From: Avrilella dinanensis
GTDB taxonomy: Bacteria > Bacteroidota > Bacteroidia > Flavobacteriales > Flavobacteriaceae
Assembly: GCF_002807015.1 (NCBI RefSeq)
Contig: NZ_NIPO01000001.1
Coordinates: 404,352 to 468,351 of the forward strand
Reading direction: 5' to 3'
Length of the DNA stretch: 64,000 nt
Shown here piece after piece: positions 7,981 to 17,952 of this stretch. The notes beneath the pieces are model-generated. The model was not told the origin of the DNA. It did no database searches and saw only the letters and a program-made list of their open reading frames with translations. The translations under genes and the position numbers were made by a program. Positions within the stretch are counted from its first letter, which is position 1. The number at the start of each line of letters is the position of its first letter.

Positions 7981-9492
7981 CTACTTCCCCGGTTTTGGCG
8001 CATAACGGTCGTAAGGCGTCATATCAAAATTATCGACTTCTTCCATCGTCAAGCCCAAAGCATTAGCCACTCCTGTACCGTATTCAGGATCGGCTTTGTA
8101 ACAATTCCGGATATGCCGTATCTGAATAAATTTCTCGGCACCACCTACCTGAGCCGCAGTATTTTGGAATAACAAATCGGCTTTTCCGTCCGCTTTGATA
8201 ATTCGGAATAAATCGCCCGGTTGTGTATAGTAATCCTCGTCATAATCTCTGAAATTGTGAGCGTAAGCCGTTCCTTCCATTTCCAACGGCGGTTCTTTTG
8301 CCGATGGGTTTTCCTGCCATTCTCCAAAACTATTTGGTTCATAGTGAATCGCCGAACCATAGTTTCCGTCCACGCGCATTGCTCCATCTCTGTGATAAGC
8401 GTGATACGGACATTTTGGTTTGTTTACCGGAATCTGATAGTGATTCACTCCCAATCGGTAGCGTTGTGCATCGCCATAAGAGAACAATCTTCCCTGCAAC
8501 ATTTTATCTGGCGAGAAACCAATTCCCGGAACAATATTTGTCGGATTGAATGCCGCTTGTTCCACGTCCTGAAAATAATTATCCGGATTTCTGTTGAGCT
8601 CAAATTCGCCTACCGGAATTAACGGAAAATCTTTTTTCGACCATACTTTTGTCAAATCAAATGGGTGAAAGCGATAGGTTTTCGCTTGTTCTTCGGTCAT
8701 AATCTGCACGAACATTTTCCATTTAGGAAAATCTCCTCTTTCAATCGCGTCGTATAAATCACGTTGAGAAGACTCTCTGTCTTGTCCTACTACTTTTGCC
8801 GCTTCTTCATCAGAAAGATTTTCGATTCCTTGTTGAGACACAAAATGAAATTTTACCCAATGACGTACATTTTCATTGTTGATAAAACTATACGTATGAC
8901 TTCCGAATCCGTGCATGTGCCGGTAACCTTTCGGAATACCACGGTCACTCATAACAATTGTAATTTGATGCAATGCTTCAGGCAAAAGCGTCCAGAAATC
9001 CCAGTTATTGTTAGCACTTCGCATATTGGTTCTCGGATCGCGTTTAACTGCGTGATTCAGGTCGGGAAATTTCATCGGGTCGCGGAAAAAGAAAACAGGT
9101 GTATTATTTCCAACCAAATCCCAGATTCCCTCATTGGTATAAAATTTTAAGGCAAAACCACGAATATCCCTTTCGGCATCGGCAGCCCCTCTTTCTCCCG
9201 CAACGGTAGAAAAACGAGCAAACATTTCAGTTTTCTTCCCGATTTCGTTAAAAATTTCCGCTTTGGTATATGGCGTAATATCGTGGGTTACGGTAAAAGT
9301 TCCGAAAGCCCCCGAACCTTTTGCGTGCATTCTTCTTTCCGGAATTACTTCCCTATCGAAGTTTGCCATTTTTTCCAAAAACCAAAAATCCTGCATCAGC
9401 ATAGGTCCATTCGGTCCTGCTGTTTGTACATTTTGATTATCAGGAACCGGAGCTCCTGTTTGTCTGGTAAGTTTTGATTTTTTTTCTTCCAT
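7981..9492 (-). CDS. katA: Monofunctional haem catalase
   Basis: This 503-residue small-subunit catalase breaks down hydrogen peroxide. The distal histidine is His56 in [14 protein letters not shown], the catalytic asparagine is in [14 protein letters not shown], and the haem-ligand tyrosine is in [14 protein letters not shown]. The length and sequence fit clade 3 (NADPH-binding) enzymes; the clade call is from general resemblance. It has no signal peptide, so it is cytoplasmic. A TAnnTTTG box lies upstream; a peroxide-regulator site was not identified. Confidence 0.96.
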   Translation of the reverse strand: MEEKKSKLTRQTGAPVPDNQNVQTAGPNGPMLMQDFWFLEKMANFDREVIPERRMHAKGSGAFGTFTVTHDITPYTKAEIFNEIGKKTEMFARFSTVAGERGAADAERDIRGFALKFYTNEGIWDLVGNNTPVFFFRDPMKFPDLNHAVKRDPRTNMRSANNNWDFWTLLPEALHQITIVMSDRGIPKGYRHMHGFGSHTYSFINNENVRHWVKFHFVSQQGIENLSDEEAAKVVGQDRESSQRDLYDAIERGDFPKWKMFVQIMTEEQAKTYRFHPFDLTKVWSKKDFPLIPVGEFELNRNPDNYFQDVEQAAFNPTNIVPGIGFSPDKMLQGRLFSYGDAQRYRLGVNHYQIPVNKPKCPYHAYHRDGAMRVDGNYGSAIHYEPNSFGEWQENPSAKEPPLEMEGTAYAHNFRDYDEDYYTQPGDLFRIIKADGKADLLFQNTAAQVGGAEKFIQIRHIRNCYKADPEYGTGVANALGLTMEEVDNFDMTPYDRYAPKPGK

Positions 9493-9515
9493 CTTTTTTA
9501 TATTTTAAGGTTTGT

Positions 9516-9523
9516 CAAATTTA
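9516..9523 (-). promoter_or_regulatory. -7 promoter box for katA
   Basis: TAAATTTG on the minus strand, 23 bases before the start codon, matches TAnnTTTG. Confidence 0.5.
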
Positions 9524-9661
9524 TATAGTTTTTAAGTATCATTATTCTTTCTTCAATAGATATTATTTATACAGCAATAAATAACTACTCTGAACCCATA
9601 AATATAAGATTTTTTTAGCATTTTATCAACCAAAATTACTTAATTAGTTAGTTGTTTTTAT

Positions 9662-9669
9662 TAATTTTG
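9662..9669 (+). promoter_or_regulatory. -7 promoter box for thiamine pyrophosphokinase
   Basis: TAATTTTG matches TAnnTTTG, 20 bases before the ATG at 9690. The leader is too short for a TPP riboswitch, and none is seen here. Confidence 0.5.
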
Positions 9670-9689
9670 ATGGCAAACAATACCTTTTT

Positions 9690-10355
9690 ATGTCATCACA
9701 TCATATTGTTCGGGACGACCAGGAACCTGCCTTAATTATTGCTAATGGCGAAGCCTGCAGCATGGATTTGCTCAATCAGTTGCTGGAATGGTCGCCTCAC
9801 ATTGTGGTTTTGGATAGTGCTGTTGAGCGTGTTTTGGAACTGGGAATTAAAATTGATGTTTTAATTGGTGATTTTGACCGTGATTTCGACCATAAAAAGT
9901 ATGAAAATATGCAATATCCGCCAATAAAGGTTATTAAAGTTGATGACCAGGATTCGACTGATTTAGACAAAGCTTACCAATACCTGATTGACCATAATTT
10001 TCCGGCTGTAAACGTGGTTTGGGCAACCGGTAGAAGAACCGACCACACATTCAGCAACCTGACCAATATGGTACAGGTCAAAAATAAACTTCGGGTAGTT
10101 TTGCTTGATGATTATTCCAAAGTGTTTTTATGCCCGGCGATTTTCAAAAAATGGTATCCGGAAGGTACACCCATTTCACTGATTCCTATTGGTACGGTTT
10201 CCGGAATTACCACAAAAAATCTGGTTTATTCACTTCATGACGAATCTTTGACATTGGGTTACCGAAGCGGTTCAAGCAATGAAGTAGCCACCGACGGAAT
10301 GGTAGAAATCAGCTATCGGGAAGGTGATTTATTATTAATGGAATGTTTTGATTGA
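9690..10355 (+). CDS. Thiamine pyrophosphokinase
   Basis: This 221-residue enzyme makes thiamine diphosphate from thiamine and ATP, the salvage step. The visible family motifs are VLIGDFDR (metal and nucleotide site), DQDSTDLDKAYQYL and GRRTDHTFSNL (thiamine site), and a C-terminal beta domain ending in GDLLLMECFD. It stands alone with its own promoter box. It is relevant to the TPP-riboswitch operon at 30-33 kb because it shows the cell can make TPP from free thiamine. Confidence 0.88.
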   Translation: MSSHHIVRDDQEPALIIANGEACSMDLLNQLLEWSPHIVVLDSAVERVLELGIKIDVLIGDFDRDFDHKKYENMQYPPIKVIKVDDQDSTDLDKAYQYLIDHNFPAVNVVWATGRRTDHTFSNLTNMVQVKNKLRVVLLDDYSKVFLCPAIFKKWYPEGTPISLIPIGTVSGITTKNLVYSLHDESLTLGYRSGSSNEVATDGMVEISYREGDLLLMECFD

Positions 10356-10369
10356 GATTTTTAAAGCTA

Positions 10370-11413
10370 TTAAAGTATAAAATCTGCCAGCACCAAAGCC
10401 GTCATAGCCTCAACAATCGGGACGGCTCTCGGCACCACGCACACATCGTGCCTTCCTTTGCCATCAACGGTGATTATTTCACCTGATTCCGACAACATTT
10501 CCTGTGGTTGCATCAATGTGGCAACCGGTTTAAATGCGACATTAAAATAAATATCCATACCATTGGAAATACCGCCTTGCACACCGCCGGAAAAATTTGT
10601 TTTTGTACTTCCGTCCGGATTAAAATAATCGTTGTGCTGACTGCCTTTCATCTGCGTACCGGAAAATCCGCTACCAATTTCAAAACCTTTGGTTGCATTA
10701 ATTGACAGCATGGCTTTTGCCAAATCGGCTTCCAGACGGTCAAAGACAGGATTTCCCAGTCCCGCCGGAACGTTTTGTACTACACAGGTAATAATACCCC
10801 CTAATGTATCTCCTTGTTTTCGTGTCGTTTTAATCAATTCTTCCATTTGAACGGCAAATTCAGCATCCGGACAACGCACGGCATTGGTTTCTATCTGGTT
10901 AAAATCCAATTCTTTATAAGTCTTTTTCAACGAAATATTTCCGATAGATGACACAAATGCTGTAATCTTGATCGGCTGAATAATTTGCTTGGCAATAGCT
11001 CCGGCAACCACCCTGCAAGCGGTTTCGCGAGCCGAGCTCCTACCTCCTCCCCGATAATCTCTTATGCCGTATTTTTTCTGATAAGTATAGTCGGCATGAC
11101 TTGGGCGGAAATGGTCAGCTAAATGTCCATAATCTTTAGATTTTTGATTTTCATTCGGAATGATAAAACCGATAGGCGTTCCGGTGGTTTTGCCTTCAAA
11201 AATTCCGGATAAAAATTGTACGGTATCTGATTCTTTCCGTTGGGTAACAATATTGGATTGTCCGGGTTTACGGCGATTTAGCTCGTGCTGTATCTCGTTC
11301 AAATCCAACTCGATATTTGACGGACAACCGTCAATGATACCTCCGATTGCCTCCCCGTGAGATTCCCCGAAAGTGGTCAGGGAAAATTTTTTACCAAAAG
11401 TATTTCCGGACAT
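10370..11413 (-). CDS. aroC: Chorismate synthase
   Basis: AroC makes chorismate from EPSP using reduced flavin, the last common step of aromatic amino acid synthesis. From ATG 11413 it has 347 residues ([25 protein letters not shown]); the upstream ATG at 11437 would add eight residues but family members begin at the later one. Motifs seen are [14 protein letters not shown]-like ([14 protein letters not shown]), [19 protein letters not shown]-like, and [15 protein letters not shown]. The conserved residues for FMN binding look intact. Confidence 0.95.
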   Translation of the reverse strand: MSGNTFGKKFSLTTFGESHGEAIGGIIDGCPSNIELDLNEIQHELNRRKPGQSNIVTQRKESDTVQFLSGIFEGKTTGTPIGFIIPNENQKSKDYGHLADHFRPSHADYTYQKKYGIRDYRGGGRSSARETACRVVAGAIAKQIIQPIKITAFVSSIGNISLKKTYKELDFNQIETNAVRCPDAEFAVQMEELIKTTRKQGDTLGGIITCVVQNVPAGLGNPVFDRLEADLAKAMLSINATKGFEIGSGFSGTQMKGSQHNDYFNPDGSTKTNFSGGVQGGISNGMDIYFNVAFKPVATLMQPQEMLSESGEIITVDGKGRHDVCVVPRAVPIVEAMTALVLADFIL

Positions 11414-11522
11414 AAGTTTGCTGATTTCTTTAGACAAAGATAAGGTTTATAATGTTAGTTTAAAATATTGTTCAACCATATTAGTTTTTCACTGGTCTGT
11501 AAAAAGGTTATAAAAAATTCAC

Positions 11523-11554
11523 AAAAAAAACCTCCCGAGCTATCGGGAGGCTTT
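11523..11554 (-). terminator. Terminator of the haem-uptake operon
   Basis: The perfect stem CCTCCCGA / TCGGGAGG with loop GCTA is followed on the minus strand by an eight-T run. It ends the 16377-11588 operon. Confidence 0.9.
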
Positions 11555-11587
11555 CACAACAAAAATACTACTAAACAAACGATAGTC

Positions 11588-12832
11588 CTATTTCAGAACT
11601 ATTTTCTTAGTGCTGGCTTGATTTCCTGATTTGAATTCAAGAATATAAACTCCAGCTGTCAATTGTCTTAAATCCAATGTTTGGGTGTAAAATCCGGTTT
11701 GAGATTCTGCTCCGGCTCTATATACTACTGCCCCATTCAACGCATAGATTGTAATCTCATTTTGTGCAGCGTTGGTTGCTGTAATATCATAAACAACCTG
11801 AACTCTTTTATCTGTAGTCGGGTTCGGATACACGTTGAAAGAAACGCCTTCTGCTACCTGCTCTACAGATAATGTTGCTTCGTTGTCAATCATAAAACGA
11901 ACCACACCGGTGCTTTGACCTTCAAACTCTGTGAAATTAACTTTATATACTACATCTGCATTATTTCTTTTGATGAAATAATTAATGTCTGAATCTACTG
12001 CCCAAGACCAACCATCAAGGTATTTCCAGTCGGCCGCTCCGATTACGTTCATATCTCCTGACAAATCTGCAACGTTAGCTTCGGCTTCGGTAGTTTTAGC
12101 TATTTTTATGTTTGGATTAGACAACACTCCTGTAACAACTTGGTTTGGTGTTGTCATCTCTCCATGAACATAAGTATCTGTATATTTGGTAAACAACAAA
12201 TCCCACTCTGCTTTACTTGGTTCAACAGCTACTACATCTTGTGTGTCAAATGCGTAAAAATTGAAGTAACTGTCGGCACTTCCATTTTCTACAACTTCTT
12301 CCACATCTTCACCCCATGTAGTTCCGTTCCATTCAGCATAAGTGAATGTATAAGCTCCGAAATAGTCTTCTACTTTAATTTTAACATATTCTTCTTCTCC
12401 TTCAGCACCTTTTTTCATTACAAAAGCTACTGCACCGGAAACGTGATGATTAGGCTCGTAATTTCCCCAACCATAATCTGCCGAACCTTGGTCGAAAGCC
12501 CCTTTGGTATAATCTGTTGAAGGGTTAAAAAGTTGTGACCAACTGGCTGCATCAGCAACGTCAATAGTTGCGTAATCAGTAATCTGACCGGCTTCATATA
12601 AAGCCCAACCTTTTGCCTCATTAATTTTGATTCCCGTGTCCATGGCATTATCTCTGTAAAAAGCCAAATCCCAAACGTTGTTGGCAACAACATGTTCATC
12701 TTGTGTTTCGAGGTTGTAGAATACGTTATTAACATAATTCGCTCCCATAGTTACCTCTCCCTCAACCTGCTGGGCTGAGACTGTTGCTGATAGCATCATT
12801 AGCGATGCTAAAGAAAGTATTGATTTTCTCAT
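11588..12832 (-). CDS. T9SS-secreted HmuY-like protein
   Basis: This 414-residue protein has a signal peptide ending at SATVSAQ and a C-terminal T9SS type A sorting domain (VYPNPTTDKRVQVVYDI, LTAGVYILEFKSG, KKIVLK). The body has the HmuY-type repeats of WDLAFYRDN and AEWDLLFTKYTD and SWAVDSDINYFIKRNNADVVYKVNF. HmuY proteins bind haem outside the cell. It is the last gene of the operon, 9 bases after the HmuY lipoprotein, so it is likely a released or surface-attached second haem-binding protein. Haem binding is inferred, not shown. Confidence 0.8.
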   Translation of the reverse strand: MRKSILSLASLMMLSATVSAQQVEGEVTMGANYVNNVFYNLETQDEHVVANNVWDLAFYRDNAMDTGIKINEAKGWALYEAGQITDYATIDVADAASWSQLFNPSTDYTKGAFDQGSADYGWGNYEPNHHVSGAVAFVMKKGAEGEEEYVKIKVEDYFGAYTFTYAEWNGTTWGEDVEEVVENGSADSYFNFYAFDTQDVVAVEPSKAEWDLLFTKYTDTYVHGEMTTPNQVVTGVLSNPNIKIAKTTEAEANVADLSGDMNVIGAADWKYLDGWSWAVDSDINYFIKRNNADVVYKVNFTEFEGQSTGVVRFMIDNEATLSVEQVAEGVSFNVYPNPTTDKRVQVVYDITATNAAQNEITIYALNGAVVYRAGAESQTGFYTQTLDLRQLTAGVYILEFKSGNQASTKKIVLK

Positions 12833-12841
12833 GATATATAA

Positions 12842-14242
12842 TTAATTTAAAAGTTGATACTCAAATTTAGGGTAACCTCTTTCTCCGCTGTCTTTTTTAA
12901 AGGCTAACATTTTTATTTTATAATAATTTCCGTCTAAATCCTTGAGGATATAATACATTGTGTCAAACATGGCACCTGAAAGGACATCTCGCCAGCTGGC
13001 TCCAATCACACGCTGGTCGTTCACGAACTGGCTGTCATCAACATTGGCTAACTGAAAATTCTGATAGTTTAAATCTCCGTTACCGCTCAAAGCATAAGCC
13101 TGAACGCCGGCTTTCAGGTTGTGAATCACAAAATCTGAGAAACCATAAGAACCTGCTCCTTCGTTGATATTAGTATATACTGTAAAAGCAATATCCCACT
13201 GGTCTTTTTTAGGTTCAACACTCACTTCCTGATGTGTTACCATACTATAATGTACAAAATTATATTCCGGACTTTTTGTTATTTCAACTTCCTGAAAAGA
13301 AGTATCGTCCAAGTCGGCATACTGTAATAAATATCCCTGAGGTTTTTTCAATATTCTGATTTTCTTCCAACCACGACTATCTCCTACTACTTCCACACTG
13401 CCCACCGGCGGTTGATTTGTACCTACTTCATAGCCCATATTAACGAGATACACTTTGTTATCTTCATCATTTTCAGAAATTTCGGCAATAGCTGTCTGAT
13501 TAATATGTCCGTTTGGTGCGTCGATAAAGTTCTCGTTTGCCGGGTCAAAAGTTCCGATGGCTACTTCTTGCTGGTAATCGGCAACTGTTTGGCTGTTTAC
13601 CGCATTCAGGTTGGTTTCATCAATGATTCCGGCTGCCATATAAACTGTACCGTTAATTGCAACGCGGTTTTCCTCTCCACAATAAAAACTTAAATCCCAC
13701 ATATCTCTTTGCACTTCTGCCATTGTTCCGGTACTTAAATCAACAAAAACAGCATTTTGTTCATTTGGTCCGCCTGTGTTTGGCTCAAGAATTCCACCCA
13801 AAGATGTATCAAAAGAAATTAAACAGTTGGAATACCCTTGTATGCTGGTATATCCGTCATATTGTATAGATGAAATACGGAATTCTATATTTTTATTTTC
13901 CCGATCAAACGGATAAATCAAATTTTTAAAAACAAATGACAACTGTTGTTCACCTGCGTGAAAAGGTAATTCAAACTGCGAATTATTAGCCTCCGGAAGA
14001 GTTTCAAAATCAACACCATATTCTGCATTAGACGCATTAATTTCAATAGTAACCGAGCCGTCGGTTGCCGGTACTTCTGAGAAAACCAATTCAATATTTT
14101 TGGTGTCCGGAATTGATGAATAATCAACAGACTGTTCGAGAAAAGCCACCACAAAAGGCTCCTGTTCGAAAGTTTCCTCTTTTTCGCAGCCTAAGATTAA
14201 TAGGAAAAGGGCTAATATTCCGGTTATCTTTGTTAATTTCAT
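12842..14242 (-). CDS. HmuY family haem-binding lipoprotein
   Basis: This 466-residue lipoprotein has a lipobox at LILGC (Cys19). An N-terminal Ig-like or Calx-beta-like stretch (about 30-140) is followed by a HmuY-type domain with DMWDLSFYCGEENRVAING, KKDQWDIAFTVYTNIN and YYILKDLDGNYYKIKMLAF. HmuY-type lipoproteins capture haem and pass it to a TonB receptor. It lies between the receptor gene (2 bases upstream) and the secreted HmuY-like gene, which supports that role. It is longer than the classical HmuY of about 215 residues because of the extra N-terminal domain. Confidence 0.83.
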   Translation of the reverse strand: MKLTKITGILALFLLILGCEKEETFEQEPFVVAFLEQSVDYSSIPDTKNIELVFSEVPATDGSVTIEINASNAEYGVDFETLPEANNSQFELPFHAGEQQLSFVFKNLIYPFDRENKNIEFRISSIQYDGYTSIQGYSNCLISFDTSLGGILEPNTGGPNEQNAVFVDLSTGTMAEVQRDMWDLSFYCGEENRVAINGTVYMAAGIIDETNLNAVNSQTVADYQQEVAIGTFDPANENFIDAPNGHINQTAIAEISENDEDNKVYLVNMGYEVGTNQPPVGSVEVVGDSRGWKKIRILKKPQGYLLQYADLDDTSFQEVEITKSPEYNFVHYSMVTHQEVSVEPKKDQWDIAFTVYTNINEGAGSYGFSDFVIHNLKAGVQAYALSGNGDLNYQNFQLANVDDSQFVNDQRVIGASWRDVLSGAMFDTMYYILKDLDGNYYKIKMLAFKKDSGERGYPKFEYQLLN

Positions 14243-14244
14243 CG

Positions 14245-16377
14245 TTAATCGAATTTAAATTTATACAATACTTTCATGAAATAATGGCGACCATATCCGA
14301 GCAGAATAGTCGTTCCTGCATCTGTGTGAGCCCCCGCAGCCTCCACACTGGAGCGTACTTGACCAACATTCAAAATGTTTTTGGCTCCGGCTGTGATTTC
14401 CAACCTATTGTCTAATAATTTTTGTCTGACGGTAAAATCCAATAACTGAAAGGCTTCTCTTTCTCCTTTTTCGTAATAAAGACTCATATTTTCATCAAAT
14501 CTTTCAGCATATTGCTGTTCTCTACCGTTGAGCTTATAAGACAAATAAAATGTAGTTTGGCTTTTCGGAATGGTATAACCGATATTGGCAGTAACATCAG
14601 TTTTATAGAGATAATCTCCGGATTTTTCCTCGTCTTGTAAGGTCACTGAATTACCGTAAAAAGTGATTCCTAAATTAGCATCCCAGTTTTTCCAGACAAT
14701 GCTACTTTCATAAGTCAAATTAAGCACCTTGAACATATCAAAATTTTCAAAACGGTATGCCAGCCTGTTTTCCTCATTTTTGAAAATAATCAAGTCTATT
14801 TTATCACTAACTTTCTTATAACCAGCAGACAAACGATTAGTAATCCAACCATCTTCTATGTCGTAATTCTTTTTAAGATGCAAAGACACAGATTGTCCGT
14901 TTTCAGGTTTCAAATCAGGGTTTCCACTCACGTCGTGATTAACATCCCTGAGTTCGGTAAACATTTCGTCAAAACTCGGTATTCGTGGTGAATTTCCAAG
15001 CACAGCCCGAAGTTCAAAGCCTTTTGGCAATTCATATCTTGCACTCAGGCTATAGGCGTGTGCCGGGCTAAAATAATTGGAAGACATCAAACGGTAACCC
15101 GGACGCAAAGAAAATCTATGGCTAAGCTGCCATTCTGCGGAACCGAAAAAATCATAACTCCCGGTATTTCGTTCCACCGCCATATTGTCTAATTCTTTCG
15201 CCAAAGGAGAAGTGTAACCTTTAATGTTACTGATTTCATAGCCTACCTGAAAATCAAAATTATCCCGCTTGATGATATTGGAAAACGTTCCTTTAGAGTA
15301 CCATACTTTTCGGCTTTCGTATTCCGTTTTTTCCATATTTGCCTCTTCGTCCTTTTTGATGTAATAGCGGTATTTCTCGAGGTTTCGGGTTTGCTCCTGA
15401 TAGGATAATGAGATATCATATCTGAACCAGTCTTTTGCCATGCCCGACGCATTCAAATGGTTAAAGAAACGTTCGGTAATATATCTTTCGTCATTAGAAT
15501 ATGGTTGAAAAGTTCCGGTTCTCGGGTCATAATTTTCAAAAACCTTCTCTCTGTGGCGACTCAAGTTTTCGTTAAAGTATTCTGATTTGAAGAACACATC
15601 TACGTTATCGCCCCGGTATGACATCAATCCTTTGAGGTTTTGTGTGAGTTTCGGCAACCATTCATAACCTCGCAAACCGTCGTCGAGCATATGTTTTTCT
15701 CCTTTTCTGCCGTCAAAATGACCTTTGAAATCATTACGGTTATAAGAAACGTCTATATAGATTTTATCCGTAAGCTGATGAGCCACTTTTAATGCCTGAA
15801 TATGTCGCCCTTTGGTATTAAAGTTATATTCATCGCCAATGGTTTCTTCTTGAATCATCGGTGTGATTTCCCAACGGTGCAGCATTCTTTTTTTGGTAAT
15901 GATGTTAACGATTCCTGCCGAGGCATTGGCTCCGTAATCAACGCCCATTGCTCCTTCAACAATTTCGATGCGCTCGATATCGTCTAGATTGATTTGAGTT
16001 AAATCGGCATTACTTCCGAAATCTTCATCATTAACCAACGGGATATTATCGACTAATATTTTGAAATAAGACGAAGAGAAACCAAACATTCCCATTCGGG
16101 ATTTACCCGTTCCGGCACTTGGCGTCACATTGATATTCAGGCTGCGGTTAAGCACATCGGCTAAGTTGTTACCCGCCAAACGGTCAATTTGTTCACGGGA
16201 AATTACGCGTACTTCATAAATAGATTTGTTAACCGCCTGAGGGTTATATTGACCGGTAATGACTAATTCTTCCAATTCTTCATCTAAGTCAACAGCCAGA
16301 GAATCTTGTTGGGCACGTGCAGTAAACGTTACCAAACCAAAGAGTGAGCTGATGTATATCGTTTTACAGAAATTCAT
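14245..16377 (-). CDS. TonB-dependent outer-membrane receptor, HmuR-like
   Basis: This 710-residue receptor has a signal peptide (to TARAQ), an acidic TonB-box region (LEELVITGQ), a plug domain with RVISREQIDRLAGNNLADVLNRSLNI-type sequence and EIVEGAMGVDYGANASAGIVNIITKK, and a barrel. PRIPSFDEMF followed by GNPDLKPE resembles the FRAP/NPDL region of haem receptors. It leads an operon with two HmuY-like genes, so haem is the probable ligand; another iron chelate remains possible. A palindrome covers the -33 region of its promoter. Confidence 0.9.
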   Translation of the reverse strand: MNFCKTIYISSLFGLVTFTARAQQDSLAVDLDEELEELVITGQYNPQAVNKSIYEVRVISREQIDRLAGNNLADVLNRSLNINVTPSAGTGKSRMGMFGFSSSYFKILVDNIPLVNDEDFGSNADLTQINLDDIERIEIVEGAMGVDYGANASAGIVNIITKKRMLHRWEITPMIQEETIGDEYNFNTKGRHIQALKVAHQLTDKIYIDVSYNRNDFKGHFDGRKGEKHMLDDGLRGYEWLPKLTQNLKGLMSYRGDNVDVFFKSEYFNENLSRHREKVFENYDPRTGTFQPYSNDERYITERFFNHLNASGMAKDWFRYDISLSYQEQTRNLEKYRYYIKKDEEANMEKTEYESRKVWYSKGTFSNIIKRDNFDFQVGYEISNIKGYTSPLAKELDNMAVERNTGSYDFFGSAEWQLSHRFSLRPGYRLMSSNYFSPAHAYSLSARYELPKGFELRAVLGNSPRIPSFDEMFTELRDVNHDVSGNPDLKPENGQSVSLHLKKNYDIEDGWITNRLSAGYKKVSDKIDLIIFKNEENRLAYRFENFDMFKVLNLTYESSIVWKNWDANLGITFYGNSVTLQDEEKSGDYLYKTDVTANIGYTIPKSQTTFYLSYKLNGREQQYAERFDENMSLYYEKGEREAFQLLDFTVRQKLLDNRLEITAGAKNILNVGQVRSSVEAAGAHTDAGTTILLGYGRHYFMKVLYKFKFD

Positions 16378-16407
16378 TATTTAGATTTATTCTTAATAAA
16401 TTCCCTG

Positions 16408-16415
16408 CAAATATA
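16408..16415 (-). promoter_or_regulatory. -7 promoter box of the haem-uptake operon
   Basis: TATATTTG on the minus strand matches TAnnTTTG, about 30 bases before the receptor start. Confidence 0.5.
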
Positions 16416-16429
16416 TAATAATTTATTTA

Positions 16430-16446
16430 TTATTTAGAATAAATAA
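16430..16446. promoter_or_regulatory. Palindromic putative operator upstream of haem receptor
   Basis: TTATTTAGAATAAATAA has perfect 7-bp arms (TTATTTA / TAAATAA) around a 3-base centre. It lies where the -33 element should be, so a bound repressor would block transcription. The gene content suggests an iron- or haem-responsive regulator (Fur- or DtxR-like); the regulator is not identified here. Confidence 0.5.
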
Positions 16447-16492
16447 AAATTATTTTTTTGATGAAATTGTTATGTAAGGGGCATTCGTTTAT

Positions 16493-16562
16493 TTGCTTAT
16501 TCGCTAATCCGCTTATATGCTAATTTGCTTATTTGTTTATCTGCAAATTCGCGAATAAGCAA
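16493..16562. repeat. Quasi-repetitive intergenic stretch with 12-bp inverted repeat
   Basis: Short variants of TTGCTTAT and TATGCTAAT recur through the stretch, and the ends form a perfect inverted repeat (TTGCTTATTCGC at 16493, GCGAATAAGCAA at 16551). No coding sense is seen. Similar low-complexity intergenic text occurs at 18061-18115 and 52722-52815. Confidence 0.6.
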
Positions 16563-16570
16563 TTAATAAG

Positions 16571-16600
16571 AAAAAAACCGCTCCTTTCGGAGCGGTTTAT
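16571..16600 (-). terminator. Terminator of the T9SS cargo gene
   Basis: Stem AACCGCTCC / GGAGCGGTT with a 4-base loop and, on the minus strand, a T-run after it. It lies 48 bases beyond the stop at 16648. Confidence 0.88.
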
Positions 16601-16647
16601 AAAATAATGAATAATTAAAATCTATTATGAGTAAATTTAATCCTTTA

Positions 16648-17805
16648 TTATTTTTTAACGATTTTCTGTGTTGCCACAGTACCGTTAGCTGTAATGTTCA
16701 TTAAGTAAATACCACTTGCTAAATCAGATGCGTCAACAGTAGTTTCTGCCACATTGTTGAAGTTGATTGATTTTACAGTTCTTCCGTTTAGGTCAGTGAT
16801 AGTTACTGCCTCAATGTTTGCCTCTGGTGAAGTGATGTTTACAATATCACTTACCGGATTAGGGAATACATTTAAGCCTAACTTAGCGAAGTTTTCGGTA
16901 GATGCTACACCATTGTTAGTTATTGCCGGATATCCATTATCAATAGCATTTGGAACTCCGCAATTTCCTGCTTCGCTAATTCCAATTCGATAAGTTCCAT
17001 CTTCTGTAGCTACCCATGTTATAGAACAAGGGCTATCATCATCTACTCCATAAGCTACCACCTCTCCACTTGGGGAGAAAACAGTAAAATCTACATCCCA
17101 ACTTCCAGCTCCAGCTCCATTACAAATACTAAAAGTATATTCGTTACCTGCAATAAATCCGTCTATAACATAAGATTCTGAAGCAAAAACCTCAAACTCT
17201 GTAATTTCATGCGTTTGTCCCTCTTCTGTAGGAGCTCCTCCACCCCAGTCATTCTCTGGATTATTAAAATCAGTCCAAGGACCGGCTGCAAAGCTTTGAC
17301 AATAATCTCCACTAAACTCAGAAACTCCATAAAGAGTTACAGTAACATCATCCCATGTAGCTTCAGTTTCTTGAAGATATAAATTTACTAAACGAACATA
17401 AGTCGTCGCTGTAAACTCAATAGGCGTATCAAGAGTAATTGTACCTGAAATAGTAGTTCCATCATCATTTGGCCAAGAATACCATTGTTCTGCTTGTATA
17501 GCTGCATTACTACTACCCCCTGCATATAATAAACCTCCCAGTGCAAACCCACTATCTGGAGTTATATAAATACCCAGTTCACCTGCCGGAGTAGTTCCTG
17601 ACACTTTTGTTGCTGTAATTTCAACAGCAGTAAGAGTCCCTTCTAACATACCGCCTGGATAAATATTATATGCACCATCATCCGCTAAAGTTACTCCATC
17701 TGCTGTTTCCGCAATCTGGTCTTGAGTCCAAGTTACCGACTGTGCATTAGCACTCATCGAAATAGCAACAAATGCTGTTGCTGCAAAAAATAAATTTTTA
17801 ATCAT
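16648..17805 (-). CDS. T9SS-exported protein of unknown function
   Basis: This 385-residue secreted protein has a signal peptide (MIKNLFFAATAFVAISMSANAQ) and a C-terminal T9SS type A sorting domain (LNVFPNPVSDIVNITSPE, LASGIYLMNITANG, KIVKK). The middle contains a beta-rich module ending near YGVSEFSGDYCQSF and a second with ITEFEVFASESYVIDGFIAGNEYTFSICNGAGAGSWDVDF-type sequence (given in parts) and EDGTYRIGISEAGNCG, like pre-peptidase C-terminal domains. No enzyme motif is seen. It has a near-consensus promoter and its own terminator, so it is monocistronic. Confidence 0.85.
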   Translation of the reverse strand: MIKNLFFAATAFVAISMSANAQSVTWTQDQIAETADGVTLADDGAYNIYPGGMLEGTLTAVEITATKVSGTTPAGELGIYITPDSGFALGGLLYAGGSSNAAIQAEQWYSWPNDDGTTISGTITLDTPIEFTATTYVRLVNLYLQETEATWDDVTVTLYGVSEFSGDYCQSFAAGPWTDFNNPENDWGGGAPTEEGQTHEITEFEVFASESYVIDGFIAGNEYTFSICNGAGAGSWDVDFTVFSPSGEVVAYGVDDDSPCSITWVATEDGTYRIGISEAGNCGVPNAIDNGYPAITNNGVASTENFAKLGLNVFPNPVSDIVNITSPEANIEAVTITDLNGRTVKSINFNNVAETTVDASDLASGIYLMNITANGTVATQKIVKK

Positions 17806-17833
17806 GATATTGTTTTTTTAAAGTTTATGGTAT

Positions 17834-17864
17834 CAAATATAGAAATTATATTTTATTATACAAA
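17834..17864 (-). promoter_or_regulatory. Consensus Bacteroidota promoter of the T9SS cargo gene
   Basis: On the minus strand TTTG (17864-17861), a 19-base spacer and TATATTTG (17841-17834) match the TTTG-N19-TAnnTTTG consensus. It suggests strong vegetative expression. Confidence 0.75.
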
Positions 17865-17916
17865 ATGGTTGAGGAAAAATTTAACATTTATAATTATACA
17901 TTGTTGATTTAAACAA

Positions 17917-17952
17917 AAAAGACCTGTAAGATAAAACTTTACAAGTCTTTTT
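17917..17952 (-). terminator. Probable terminator of the L,D-transpeptidase gene
   Basis: On the minus strand AAAGACTTGTAAAG / CTTACAGGTCTTT forms a stem with few mismatches followed by T residues. It lies about 165 bases after the stop at 18116, so the mRNA would have a long 3' tail. Between them (17953-18115) is low-complexity sequence with TTGGCTTTTGCCTCTTGCC and GTAACGAAGTAACAAAGTGAC but no gene I can support. Confidence 0.5.

Noticed and set aside
9493-9689. TPP riboswitch before thiamine pyrophosphokinase
   Set aside because: None of the conserved aptamer segments is present; only promoter-like boxes are seen.
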